Of a stretch of DNA of 64,000 nucleotides, positions 1 to 11,217 are shown in pieces. The stretch's first letter is position 1. Every line of letters starts with the position of its first letter. The position numbers and the translations under genes are program-made. The notes under the pieces are model-generated. The model ran no database searches. It saw only the letters and a program-made list of their open reading frames with translations, and was not told the origin of the DNA. The DNA is from Inia geoffrensis (taxonomy: Eukaryota > Chordata > Mammalia > Artiodactyla > Iniidae): NCBI GenBank assembly GCA_036417435.1, contig CM070903.1, positions 52,986,001-53,050,000 of the forward strand, in the 5' to 3' direction.

Positions 1-1900
1 TTGGATGTTGCCCTAATAGCTTATTACATCTATGGGCAGAAAAAATAATGGATAGTTCCAACTTTAAGCCCTTTAAATTTGTGATAATACATGTCTAATA
101 ACTCCATGCAGGCAGACATCCAGTCTGGTTTTACCACCATAGAATCCACCAGCAGTAACAAGCACCTGGCACATAGCAAACTCCATAATGGGCACATAAT
201 ATGCACTTTTGCCAAACCATAGGGTTTTAAGGCATTAACAAAAACAAAAAAGAAAAGTATGAGAAAATTTACACATTCTCTAGTCATGGTATTCATGTAA
301 GTGGACAAACAAGCATGGGTTTCTAAGCACAAACCAAATTCAATAACCCAGCAATAAAATCCAACCAAACTTGTCTCTTGAGGATGAGTGCTTCAATGAC
401 TAGTGACCAGTACTGGCCTTCTGATCAAGCATATTAATTGCACACTCCATATCTAATGATGACTTAGAGGTCTATGTTTCTCTAAATGAGTAGTTTTATT
501 TTTTAAATAAAGGCAATGGAATTTTTTAAAAAATAATAATTCTCATGTAGAATACGTGAATAAAAATGGCAGCAATACACCCAAAGTTCTTGGTTCTTAA
601 TGCTAATCTCTACCCTCCCTTAAACTCCATACTCTACCATGGTGATGTAGAACCTACGAGAAGCCTGAATTTGACTTTAAAAACCACTCTTCCTTAAATA
701 TTGAAATAGAGATAAGGCCTCTTTCCACACAATGCTCATACAACTCTTGATTGGTTTTTATAAAGAATACAAAATTGTTATCAAAGAAACTGGCTTTGTT
801 CTCAGATGTCCACAAGTTAGTTTATTCCCTCCAACAAAGTCCATACACCCAAATTGTCTGTTTTAAACATTAGAGCTAGAAAATGTTCCCCATGAACTTT
901 TATCTGATAGGAATTCTGGCCCTCCAGTACTCTGAGATACCCCTTTCTCACCAGGATGCTAAGGGAGGAGGTGGTGCTTGTATGGTGTTCCCAGACCTGC
1001 CTGCCCAGGATTGAAGTGGCTTATTAAAAATTCCTTACTGACTTGTATTAATATAAATTAGTAGGTAGAGAACATAATCCAGCACAAAGTACAAAATTTT
1101 ATTCAAATAATTCTATTAGCATAATTATCCTTTTTGAGGAAATTAAATGTACATTATTATACTTAATATGCCACAAATTATGGAAGCAAAAATTTCACTT
1201 ACAAGGTTCTGCAGTTCTCAAATAATTAGCCATATTGCGCCCTGGAAACTAAAATTAAATGCATAAATTAAACCAGAAGTAGAGATAAAAACATTGTAAA
1301 AGGGGTCTGGATATAGTAGAGTATGTCTGAAGCCCAGCCTTAAAGAGTCACCCTAGGCTTGGTCAGACAAGAACTAAATCAGGTTTCCTAAAGATCTGAG
1401 CATGTGACTGAAGTGATCACTTGGAAAGTCTACCTCTGATGAAATAGTATTTATACAAATATGTCTCTTTTGCCTACTTTCTGAACATTATTCAGTCTAA
1501 TCTCTGGAATAATCAGAGTGTGAATTCAGGAGCAAGGTGTTACATAAATTGAAAGTTATAGTTAATATCCCCTCCAATTTATACAAATGAAATTTTCTGC
1601 TCTTAGTTCTCTGAAGACACATACATGGAGACATAACAAGGACATCCCCTATTCCTCTTACTGGAAGTAGTTTTGGGTTGAATTTATAATATTTACATTG
1701 GCTACATTTAATGATAATTGCTCCCCAGTTCACAAGCTGAGGGCCTACTTTTTCTACTAGCTAATGCTAATTAGTTGCATGGAAAGATCAGTCTGACACT
1801 TAGCTTAAAAGCAAAAAGCATAAAATGGAACTTGAAATCCTTGTAACCTTTTATTCCCCTCCATGTATAGTTATTATTTCCTATAAAATGGGAAAACAAA
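1..1900. other. Unassigned AT-rich non-coding stretch
   Basis: I see no gene here. The longest open frame, 30-368 on the minus strand, is 112 codons, rich in Leu, Cys and Phe, and matches no family I recognise. The stretch lies directly upstream of ERVL-like internal sequence of the same orientation, so part of it may be the decayed upstream pol or gag region of that element. I could not show this. Confidence 0.4.
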
Positions 1901-3540
1901 ATAACACCATAAACTAGGTTCTTCCTGTTTGCGTCCCAGGCAGAAAGTGAGACTCATCTTAAACATAAATTGTTCTCTCTCCAAAAGACAAAGTTGATGA
2001 TGGGGTGGTGGTTATCTCACTAGTAATGCTGGTACCACAGCCACATCCAATATTCCTCATTTATACCTGAACACCCAACCCATAGGTGCTCTTTTCAACC
2101 ATATGCTCTTTTAACATAAAATCTGCATTCTTAGAGCATAAGAGACCTTAAGCTACTTACCATCAAATAGATAATCCTTTTACCATAGGTTAATGTAAAA
2201 CCCACAGGAATAGGCACAAACTGTGAAGATCTTTGTATGCCATTTTAATTCCCACCAAAGAACATCCTTCACTGAGGAGTCAAACACAACTAAATGGTTT
2301 TACGTGGTCAGTTAACATCAGTTAGCCTTTGTCTTTGGCTAGTGCTAGCATAATGAGCACTAGATTGCAGGTATGGAAGCTATATATGAGGCCAACATTG
2401 TGAACTCACACTCACCAAGTCTGAGCTACATACCATTACTGTTTAATATTCAACCTGCCAGCAACAGAGACCATTGATGAGTCGTTGATTCACCACTATC
2501 CCTCAAAATAACCCAACTAATCTACAACCCAGCCCAACCCAAAATAACCCAACTAATCTACAATCTTCATAGTAAGTTGGCTTTCTTGGACACCTTCAAT
2601 CCTGGAAGGGTCAGAGATTTCTTTTTGCTAGAATCAATATATATTCTGCATATGGATTTGCCTAACCTGCCCACAGAACCACTGTATGAGAGCTTTCAGA
2701 GTATTTGATCCAACTACATGGGATCCCACACAAAATAACATTGCATCAATAATAGAGACACACTTTACAGCAAAGGAGGTTTGGAAGTTGGTATATGACC
2801 ATGGTGTCCACTCCTTCTATCATGTATTGTAACACCCAAAGCTACTGGCCTATTAAGCTAGGGAACAGAATTTAAAGGCACAGCTGGGGTATAAGCTTGA
2901 AGATGATATATTGTAAGGATGGGTACTATACTCCAGGATGTAGTATGTACTCTTAAATCAATGATCTTTTTATGGTGTGGTATCCCCAATAGATAGGGGA
3001 TGGAGAACAAAGTGTGGAATCAGAAATGGTCCCACCTACCATCACTCTCATTGACTCTTTGCACTTCCACCCTACAGTTCTAGGTTTTGTGAGTTTAGAG
3101 GTCTTGATATCCAGAAGAATGGTTTCACCATGAAAACACAATAATTGTTTCAACAAATTTCAAGCTATGACTATCACCCGAGCACTTTAGGCTCTGTGCT
3201 GAGATACCAGCATGCAAGAAAAGAAGTCACTACATGGCAAGTGTAATTTACTCTGTCCATCAGGAGAAGGAAGGGCTGTGGATACACAATGGGTGATGGG
3301 AAGAGTATATTTTATAGCTAAGTGATCAACCTAAGTGTCTTTTTTATTTCTTTGCCCAACTTAAATGATATGTGGACAAATACAATAGCCATAATCTGAG
3401 AAGAAAACAGTGACCAGGGGCTAAAATCTCTCAAGGACTATGTTCTGAATAATCAAACCATGAGTGAGGGAAATCTAGGATGAAGAGTAGAGTAAATAAA
3501 TCATGAAATATGAATATCAACTTTAGTCTCATACTACCTG
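1901..3540 (+). mobile_element. ERVL-like endogenous retrovirus internal fragment (integrase end of pol)
   Basis: This is a decayed class III (ERVL-type) retroviral fossil in sense orientation. Near 2700-2860 a broken translation resembles the retroviral integrase core: a His-Phe-Thr run, an acidic and aromatic stretch, a Tyr/His-Pro segment and a Gly-Leu, in the usual order. The DNA on both sides (about 2170-2700 and 2950-3330) also resembles ERVL pol. Stops and frameshifts are frequent (for example the stop codons just before 2761), so it cannot encode a protein. The left boundary is uncertain. A 23-bp direct repeat lies inside it at 2505-2563. Confidence 0.6.
2505..2563. repeat. Short direct duplication inside the ERVL-like fossil
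   Basis: A 23-bp string at 2505-2527 recurs identically at 2541-2563, a period of 36 bp with 13 bp between the copies. It looks like a local duplication after insertion. Confidence 0.8.
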
Positions 3541-4005
3541 CAGCTGCAGAGGCTTTAATTTATGCCACTAACAATCCTCTTCCCAGGAAAAGAGGCCCAC
3601 CAGAATTCTGAAGGACCTGCTCCCAGAAATAATACAAAAAAGATGGTTCCAAATAGTGCAAGGAGTAGACTATAGTATATGTTGTGGTATTGCTCAGATT
3701 CCCCAACCTCCTCTGGTTTGAAGCATTCATTCCCCTGACGTGCTGGGAGTGAGTGACTGATGCAGAATTATAAAATCCCAGGCTCCTTTCCCTAATTTGG
3801 GACAATTTTAAAGGTCATTCTACTCCAGGAGTACATGTGGGTTCAAGTGAGGCTTTTGTTGTGACTGCATCAAAGTCCAACTTCTTCCTCTGATCAATCC
3901 TGACTCCTTTAGTGTCCCTCAAGAGCTGATTCAGAAAAAAAAATTCCTGTGCACAAATATCCATCTCACAGTCGGCTTTCCAGGGAATGGGAAATGACAT
4001 TGTGG
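3541..4005 (+). mobile_element. Probable ERVL-type 3' flank or LTR
   Basis: This follows the integrase-like sequence in the same orientation and ends just before the next repeat starts at 4024. It looks like the 3' end of the element, probably partly LTR: a run resembling a long terminal repeat trailer near 3860-3990 ends in a short purine-rich stretch. The exact LTR boundaries and family are not resolved. Confidence 0.4.
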
Positions 4006-4023
4006 GAAACTAATACCAAAATC

Positions 4024-4488
4024 TGTATTAGTTTCCTAGGGTTGTTGTAACAATGTACTGCAAACTGAGTGACTTAAAACAACAGAAATTTAATCTCTTA
4101 CAGTTCTTCTAGAGGTTATAAGTCCCAAATCAAGATGTCTGTAGGGTCAGTCACTACTGAAAATTCTAAGGGAGAATCTGTCCCATACTTCTCTCCTAAC
4201 CTCTGGTGATTGTTGGCAATTCTTGACATCCCTCGGCTTGAACATACATTACACTAATCTCTGGCTTCATGTTCACATGGGACTCTTTTTTCTGTATTTT
4301 TGTGTTTAAATTTCCCCCTTCTTATAAGGATGTCAGTCTTTGGATTAAGGCATACTTAATCCAGTATAATCTCATTTTAATCCCATTATATCTATGAAGA
4401 CCCAATCTCCAAATAAGGTCACATCCTGAAGTTCCAAATAGGCATAAATTGGAGGTGGGAGAGAGCACACTATTCAACCTAGTATACT
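4024..4488 (-). mobile_element. MLT1A-like solo LTR (ERVL-MaLR), antisense
   Basis: The sequence starts with TGTATTAGTTTCCTAGGG, the typical reverse complement of a MaLR LTR 3' end. It continues through the usual antisense order: the Lys/Asn-rich stretch near 4075, a CACATGGGAC block near 4276, TTCTTATAAGGA near 4319 and AAATAAGGTCACAT near 4410. It ends at about 4488. Length (465 bp) fits a near-complete MLT1-type LTR. There is no internal region on either side, so it is a solo LTR. Confidence 0.7.
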
Positions 4489-4494
4489 GCAACA

Positions 4495-5089
4495 CAATAA
4501 AGGAGAAAAATTATATGATAATCCCAGTCAATGCAGAAAAATTATTTAATAAATTCAACATTCATTAATGAAAAGAAAAAAAGTTCTTAGTCAACTAGAA
4601 ATAGAAGCGAACTACTTTGGCCTGATAAATGACATCTATATAAAACTTATGGCAAACATCATATTTAATAATGACATATGGCATACTTTTTCTCTAAAAT
4701 AGGGAATGAGGCAAAAATATTAATTTCACTTATTATTAGCATTGTTTAATAAGAAGAAGTAAAATTCCCTTTACTAACCTCACAGTTTACAGAAAATTAT
4801 GAGCAATCTACAAAATACTAGTAGAATTAATGACTGAATATAGTAAATGAAAATTAAAACAAAGGGAGATTCATCCACTAGAATGGAAAAATAAGACTGA
4901 CAACAGCAAATTATGTAGATAAACAGTGAAAAATTATACAATCACTTTGAAATATTGTTTGGCATTTTCTTATAAAGTTAAACATAAACCTACCTTATGA
5001 CACAGGAATTCCACTATTTACCAAACAGAAACTAAAAATACATCCATAAAAAGACTTATACAAGAATATTTATAGCAGCTCTATTTATA
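4495..5089 (+). mobile_element. Old L1 (ORF2 3' part), left piece
   Basis: This is decayed L1 ORF2 sequence in sense orientation. Landmarks are the 'play of catalytic-domain' region near 4625-4680, and the 3' end of ORF2 near 4965-5085 with TTATAAAGTTAAACAT and ATTTATAGCAGCTCTATTTA. It is cut at 5097 by the Charlie1-like element and continues after 7805. There is no open frame of useful length. Confidence 0.65.
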
Positions 5090-5097
5090 ATCTACAG

Positions 5098-7797
5098 CAG
5101 CGGTCCCCAAGCTCTTTGGTACCAGGGACCGGTTTCGTGGAGGACAATTTTTCCACAGATCAGGTCTGGGGGTAATGGTTTTGGGATGATTCAAGCGCAT
5201 TACAGTCATTGTGCACGTTACTTCTATTATTATCACATTGTAATATGCAATGAAATAATTATACAGCTCACCATAATGCAGAATCAGTGGGAGCCCTGAG
5301 CTTGTTTTCCTGCAACTGGATGGTCCCATGTGAGGGTAATGGGAGACAGTGACACCCGAGGTGTGGTGCTTATGTCCAGTTTACTCCGTGATCTCATTTT
5401 GGTTGCTGTCACTGAAGAAAACCCTGCTTCACAAAGACAGGGTGTTGGAAACGGAAGCAGGCTTTTCAGTGCTTTTGTGGCAATCTCAGGACACTCCACC
5501 TTGACTTTAATCCAGAACGTATGGAGATTGGAAGTTGTCTCAAACAAACTTTTAAGGCCATCGTCATTTGTGATCTCAAGCAGTTGATCCTCTTCTAGCA
5601 CGGATAAAGTCGATTCAACGGGCTTATTCACAGATGGGTTGTGGATCCATTCCTTCCTAGTTCGAGGGTCTTTTGTGGTTGGGCAGTAATGCTCAAACTC
5701 TTTTGAAAGCTGAGATAGGTGATCATGCACCAGCCGGGAGAAAGAAGGCCCTGGCTCAGTCTCTTTCAAAATTTCTGGTAATGTTTGAAACTTGTCAAAA
5801 ATCCCGATGTTCACTTGTCGCCCCATAATTCCCGTATGGCTTTGAATGCAGCCTCTTTATCTGCTGACTTGAACACAGTTGTCATTCTCCCCTGAAGTGA
5901 CAGATTGAGTTTGTTGAGCAGGTTGAATATGTCACACAAGTAGGCAAGTTTTACTACCCATTCTGTGACAGCGAAATGTGCTGCCAGTAGTGACTGTTTT
6001 TCTAAAAGAAACCTCTGGAGCGCTCTCGTTAACTCAAGAAACCTAGCCAGAAAACTACCTTTAGAAAGTCATCTCACTTCTATGTATAAGAGAAGACGTG
6101 TGTACTCTGTGTCCATCCCCTCACAGAGCTGCGCGAATGGACGTGAATTAAGGGTATGTACTTTAATGTGGTTGATAATTTTAATCGCGTCCTGCAAAAC
6201 GCTGTTAAAGTTCGGGTGACATTTTTTCGGCTAGCCAGCATTTCTCTATGGATGACACAGTGCATAGACCCACATTCAGAAGTGACCTCTTTTACCCAAA
6301 TAGTGAAATCAGAAAGCCGTCCAGTCATGGCAGCCACTCCATCATGCATATACTGACACGAAATGACCAATTCAGTTTTCCTGATAAGTAATCATTCAAG
6401 GACTTGAATAGTTCTGCAGCTATGGTATTGGTGGCAACAAAAGTACACATAACATATCCTCATGCACATCCTCCTGAAAAATATATCACACGAAAACAAG
6501 CATTGTTGCCTTGTTGTCAACATCAGTAGACTTGTCAACTTGGATTGTGTACTGCAGTGACTCATTAATCCTCTCTGACAATTGTGCCTCAATATCCTCT
6601 GCTGTTTCATCAATTCATCTAGTTATGGTGCTAGCCAAAAGAGGAACATGTGCCACCTTTTGAACTGCAGCCTCTCCTAAAAGTTCACAACGAATGTCCT
6701 CAGAAGCAGGCAAGATCAACTCTTCACCAGTCATAAAGGACTTCTTAGATTTAGCAATGCGATTAACCACTAAGAATTATGCTCTCAGCACAGACACATG
6801 TGAAGAAGTGGTGGCCTTTGATAATTGCTTCTGTTCTTCATGTTCACATTTTTTTCTTTTGAAAAACTCCAAAGGCATGTCTTTTAATGCAGGGTGCTTG
6901 GTCTCCATGTGGCGAAGCAGTTTTGAAGGTTTCATGGCTTCGCTGGATAGCCAGTGGCCACATATTATACAAAGTGGGCTTGGAGAATGCGAATCACCTG
7001 TTGCAATGAACCAGTAATTTAAGTAGCACTCTTGCTATTTTCTTTTAAATGCAGCTTTCTTTTTGTTGGCAGTCTTAGAGTCTTCTGCTTTCTCATCATT
7101 GGGTCTTTCTGCCTTTTCAAAGAAGCTCTCCAGTGATGTTTGTTTTTTACTCATTTTGGCTAGAGTTAGCTTGTGGGCTTACCAAAACTGTGTCTGAGAC
7201 AAGTGCACAGAGCAGGAAAGAGGTGCGGGTGGAAGTGGCAAATAAAATAATGGGCGGGCCACGCACAGACTAAAATAAGTGTCAGATACTGACTTAAAAC
7301 CTGTCACCAGATGCAGCTGTACAACGGAAGTACATCAACTCACTTGGCTCTATAAAGCCTGCCACCAGATGCAGTTTAATTGTCACTTGCCACTCACTGA
7401 TAGTGTTTTGATATGAGTCTGCAAGCAGTTAATTTATTATGGTCTCTGTGCAGTCAAACCTCTCTGCTAATGATAATCTGTATTTGCAGCCGCTCCCCAG
7501 CGCTAGCATCACCACTTCAGCTCCACCTCAGATCATCAGGCATTAGATTCTCATAAGGAGCATGCAGCCTAGATCCCTCGCATGCACAGTTCACAGTAGG
7601 GTTTGCACTCCTATGAGAATCCAATGCCGCCACTGATCTGACAGGAGGCGGAGCTCAGGCAGTAATGTGAGTGATGGGGAGCGGCTGTAAATACAGATGA
7701 AGTTTTGCTGACTCGCCGGCTGCTCACCCCCTGCTGGGTGGCCCGGTTCCTAACAGGCCACTGACTGGTACCAGTTGATCAGGGGGTGGGGACCCCG
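5098..7797 (-). mobile_element. Full-length hAT DNA transposon, Charlie1 (MER1 autonomous) type
   Basis: This 2.7-kb element spans terminal repeat to terminal repeat. The left end reads CAGCGGTCCCCAAGC. The right end, read on the minus strand, begins CGGGGTCCCCACCCC, so it is slightly eroded. Both ends are flanked by a perfect 8-bp target duplication, ATCTACAG, at 5090-5097 and 7798-7805, the length expected of hAT elements. The right 700 bp match the MER1-type non-autonomous ends, including the paired segments about 7300-7700. Between the ends lies a broken transposase gene (5284-7154). It inserted into an old L1 and is younger than that L1. Charlie-type transposons are long extinct in mammals, and this copy is dead. 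Confidence 0.9.
5284..7154 (-). pseudogene. hAT (Charlie-type) transposase pseudogene with BED zinc finger
   Basis: The reading frame starts at the minus-strand ATG at 7154 (MSKKQTSLESFFEKAERPN) and ends at the stop at 5284. The span of about 620 codons fits a full hAT transposase. A BED-type zinc finger is visible near 6930-6990: CIICGHW followed by a His-x4-His pair in LLRHMETKHP. The C-terminal part, open for 180 codons from 5826 to 5284, holds the hAT dimerisation region (ECPEIATKAL, then PFPTPCLCEAGFSSVTATK). Breaks seen: an in-frame TAG soon after FKRK near 7040, further stops and frame changes between about 6150 and 6600, and another break near 5830. In a live element this protein would cut the terminal repeats and insert the transposon. 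Here it cannot be made. It is not one of the domesticated ZBED-type host genes, because it lies inside its own terminal repeats and is broken. Confidence 0.88.
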
Positions 7798-7805
7798 ATC
7801 TACAG

Positions 7806-8047
7806 TAATCAAGACAGTGTGAAATTAGTGTAAGCATAGACAAATAATTCAATAAATAGTCAATTGATTATCTAAAAGATAAATTCATTCAATGGGGAAA
7901 GACTTCTCAACAAATAGTCTTGAAACAACTTGATAAATATATTCATAATAGCTTGTGCCTGAAAACAACCCAAATTCCTACCAAAAGAAGACAGGTAAAT
8001 AGTCATATACAATGGAATTCTACTTATCAATTAAAAAAAAAAAGAAT
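7806..8047 (+). mobile_element. Old L1, middle piece (resumes after Charlie1-like element)
   Basis: The L1 ORF2 3' end resumes after the target duplication. Landmarks are AACAACCCAAATTCCTACC near 7964 and CAATGGAATTCTACTT near 8010. It is interrupted again by the CHR SINE at 8048, in an A-rich stretch. Confidence 0.65.
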
Positions 8048-8262
8048 GGGGCTTCCCTGGTGGCACAGTGGTTGAGAGTCCACCTGCCGATGCAGGGGAC
8101 ACGGGTTCGTGCCCCGGTCCGGGAAGATCCCACATGCCGCGGAGCGGCTGGGCCCGTGAGTCATGGCTGCTGAGCCTGCGCGTCCGGAGCCTGTGCTCAG
8201 CAACGGGAAAGGCCACAACAGTGAGAGGCCCGCATACCGCAAAGAAAAAAGAAAAAAAAAAA
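8048..8262 (+). mobile_element. CHR SINE (cetacean, tRNA-derived)
   Basis: The copy begins GGGCTTCCCTGGTGGC, with a pol III A box (TGGTGGCACAGTGG) and B box (GGGTTCGTGCCCC), and ends in an A-rich tail with G interruptions. The flanking A-rich string ending AAAGAATG occurs on both sides and is the likely target duplication. It sits inside the old L1. Confidence 0.93.
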
Positions 8263-8625
8263 GAATGAATTGTTGTTACATGTAAGATAATGAATGATTC
8301 TTAAAAAATTATTTTGAGTAAAAGAATCCATAAACAAAAGAGAAAATATTTTATGACATTATTTATATGAAATACAAAAATAGACAAAACTAACCTATCA
8401 TGTTAGAAATGAGAATAGTTGCCTACAAGGGTGTAAAGGTAAGGACTGACAGAAAAGGCACAAAAGTAAAATCCCTGGGTGCATGGAAATGATCTATGTC
8501 TCAGCTAATATGTTGGTTACATGGATATATGTCTGTCAAAACTCTGATTGTCCATTTAAGATCTTTGCATTTTACTGTATGTAGATATTCTTTCTTAGTG
8601 AAATGAAAAAAATAAATAAATAAAG
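8263..8625 (+). mobile_element. Old L1 3' end and 3' UTR
   Basis: This is the last piece of the L1 split by the Charlie1-like element and the SINE. It includes the end of ORF2, a 3' UTR with GATCTATGTCTCAGCTAATA and TGTCAAAACTCTGATTG, and a terminal AAATAAATAAATAAAG at about 8609-8624. The type is L1M-like. Confidence 0.7.
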
Positions 8626-8639
8626 TTATTTGAACTCTG

Positions 8640-9300
8640 GGAAGTGAATTATAATAATAGAAAATTTTCAGATTATACCAAAGCTGTCATTAAGTGAAAG
8701 AGAGGCACCTCAAATAGAAATAATAAATAGATGTGAGGATTTTAACAAATAATCTGAGAATAAATCATTGGAAAATGATTTGAATTTCTTGCTGACTTGA
8801 CATGAAAACTTATTTCAATGAAGGTAACATAATATGCCCTAACAAGGGTATCAGTGACACTGATAGCAGAGTGGTTTATGAATGTCGTGAATTCAAGAAG
8901 TATTTAATATTAGCCATTGCACAAAAGAAACTTTAAGTTCCCTGTTCACACTTGATAAACTCAGAGAGGCTTTCTCAAATTTGACACCAATCCTGAAATA
9001 CAGCATGACATTATCAGTAATGAATTATGAAGCAGAAAGAAACTTTTCTAAACTATCAATAATAAAGAACGATTTCATATCAGCCTTGCTAGAGTAAAGA
9101 TTTTACTATCTTTCTATTCTCCACAGAAGATGATATTACAAAATATTTATCATATGAAAAAGCAATCAAAGAGTATGCTGCCAGAAATGTAGGAAAAATG
9201 ATTATAAATGTCTGTCAGAAATTTCATTAATGAATATATTATGGTATTATTCTGGATTTTGTGATCATTGTGGTATATTTTAGCATTTTATAATTTGTAA
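8640..9300 (+). pseudogene. Second hAT transposase relic (Tip100/Zaphod-like C-terminus)
   Basis: Sense translation gives a broken hAT C-terminal dimerisation domain. Around 8950-9090 one reads TLDKLREAFSNLTPILKY, then a region ending NYEAERNFSKLSIIKNDF, and after a stop and frame change LSI followed by a helix-like tail near 9100-9180. The pattern 'Glu-Arg-x-Phe-Ser-Lys-Leu-x-x-Ile-Lys' is typical of hAT transposases of the Tip100 group. It differs from the Charlie1 protein at 5284-7154 and is on the opposite strand, so it is a separate element. No terminal repeats were located. Confidence 0.6.
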
Positions 9301-10080
9301 CTTGTTATGATTTCTCATTCTAAATACTCCCTTCACCTTCCCACCCAAATTTATAGTCATAATTTTGTAATCTTTTTTCTCAAGGAGGACAAGCAAAATG
9401 ATATGAGATTCAATCTTCATGAAACCTGGATCTGGCCCTCCTTCAATTCCTTTCAAGGGTCATATCTTACAGGTGGTAACAATGTCCCATCTTTACATTC
9501 CTAGGATACTGCACCACCCTTGTGTTTTTCCCACCCTCAGCCTCAACCCTATAGGCTACTCTTCTCTACTACTTCCCTATTGCATTAATAGGTTAATTCC
9601 ATTTGAAACACTTGAACTTAAAGTTCAAATAAGGACTTATGGTTTCATGATCAGCTCTTTTTCTTCCAAACACATAATCCATGTTTTATCTTCTTAACCA
9701 TTTGTCAATCGACTCGAATGTTGTTTATATTATTGTCTCTAAATCTCTATAAAAAGGACTTTTTTTTGATAGGGAAAGAAATAAGATTATAACACAATAG
9801 ATATCACCAGCTAATCCCTAATTGATTTAATACTCTTATGGCTGAATAAATATTGTAATACAAATAACAACAATAAGATTTTATAACACTCCACTCCAAA
9901 GAGAGAAGGGGGAAATGTCCAAAGATCTATTCCAATTTTTTTTCTCCCTTCTCTTCTGGACCTTACAAAATTCACAATGGCTGGCAAATAGTTAAGATTT
10001 ACAAGATGATATCTTTGCCAGTGGGTGAATAGAAGATTTAATCACTGTTGTCTTGACTTAGCTGGCAAAACAGTTTAAAC
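9301..10080. other. Unassigned stretch
   Basis: No gene or named repeat is evident. Short overlapping open frames at 9307-9504 and 9419-9697 lack family resemblance and are compatible with chance. Confidence 0.5.
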
Positions 10081-10740
10081 ATGAAGAATTAGATTATTAT
10101 GCAGTTATTTTAAATGATGTTTACATTAAAAATTATGACAGAAAAATATTCAAAATAAATTTAAAAGATGGTTACAAAATGGGTTGTACCATATAATACT
10201 AGTGTTTATTTTTAAAACATTCTGTATATGTATGTAAAAGTCTAGAAGGAAATAGAAGAAAATGTTAACAGTTAAAGACATCTCTGGGTGGTATGACTGC
10301 TGAATTTCTTTCTTTAAGTTCGACCATAGTTACCATGCTTCTACGACTATATGTTTCATTTTATAGTAAAGAAGTTTTAAAAATAAAGTTTCTATAGAAG
10401 GCTTAAAGACGTGGGAATTATTCACAATACAATAGAGGAGAAATAAGCTAAAAATATTTTGTATACCCTATGATCCTAGGATACAAGTATATGTGTATGT
10501 ATATATAAGTACATGTATATACAAATGCATTTTATTTAAATTTTTTTAAATATATACAAACCAGCACTCATATTTACTGGGAAAAGATCAGAAGGCAGTA
10601 TAGCATATAGTTAATAGGAGTTCTTTCAAGAATTTGCGTATATGAGCGATTTTCACTTCCTTTTATACTTTTCATGTTCAATTTTTTCTGCAATTAATAT
10701 ATACTGTTTTTTAAATGAAGGAGCAGGAACAAGACAGAGG
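10081..10740 (+). mobile_element. L1M-type 3' UTR fragments, two in tandem
   Basis: Around 10250-10395 the sequence matches a common L1M 3' trailer: AAAATGTTAACAG, then ATCTCTGGGTGGTATGA and a T-rich run ending in AAATAAAG. A similar trailer follows at about 10580-10720 (CTTTTATACTTTTCATG, TTTTTTCTGCAATTAATATATA). An AT-rich run lies between them. These are probably two 3' ends or one duplicated end. Confidence 0.45.
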
Positions 10741-11168
10741 GCAAGAAAACGTTCAGAAAACAGTTTCTCTTTTGCTTTATAACAATAACTGCTCCTAGTA
10801 ATACTGCATAAAGCCAAACATTTCCTACCTCAAATTTGGGATGAATATCCTCACGGCATTCAGAGAGTGGGAAAGAACAAACCTCAAGCATAAAGATTTT
10901 TCAGCCCAAATATGGGTATGAACACTGGAGAAAAATTAGGGGAGTATGAGGAAGAGGAAAATGCAGCAGAACAAAGCAAATGACCAAACAGATAAGCAAA
11001 GATATTTGTAAAGATGTGTAATTAGGTCAGCAAGCTCAGGAGTGATTATAGTTTGACTTTGAGACATTGTTGAGGGTGGCTGCAGGACTGCAATACATAC
11101 ACAATCTGAACAAAGACATTGCAAGAAGCCATTATCAACACAGCCAATAAGATCAAGAAAAATCGAAT
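10741..11168. other. Unassigned stretch
   Basis: I recognise no gene or repeat family. The minus-strand frames seen here run into the neighbouring CA repeat and read as Cys/Val runs, so they are artefacts. Confidence 0.5.
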
Positions 11169-11217
11169 CACATACACACATATATAAACACACACACACA
11201 TACACACACACGCACAC
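11169..11217. repeat. Imperfect (CA)n microsatellite
   Basis: This is an interrupted CA/TA run of about 50 bp with single T and G interruptions. Confidence 0.9.

Noticed and set aside
30..368. 112-codon minus-strand frame
   Set aside because: Low-complexity hydrophobic translation without family resemblance, next to ERVL-like sequence on the other strand.
5284..5826. 180-codon minus-strand frame as a possible host ZBED-type gene
   Set aside because: It is the C-terminal piece of a broken transposase inside its own terminal repeats with matching target duplication.
8048..8262. A tRNA gene suggested by A and B boxes
   Set aside because: The boxes belong to the tRNA-derived head of a SINE. 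There is no cloverleaf or discriminator end, and the same sequence recurs ten times with A tails.
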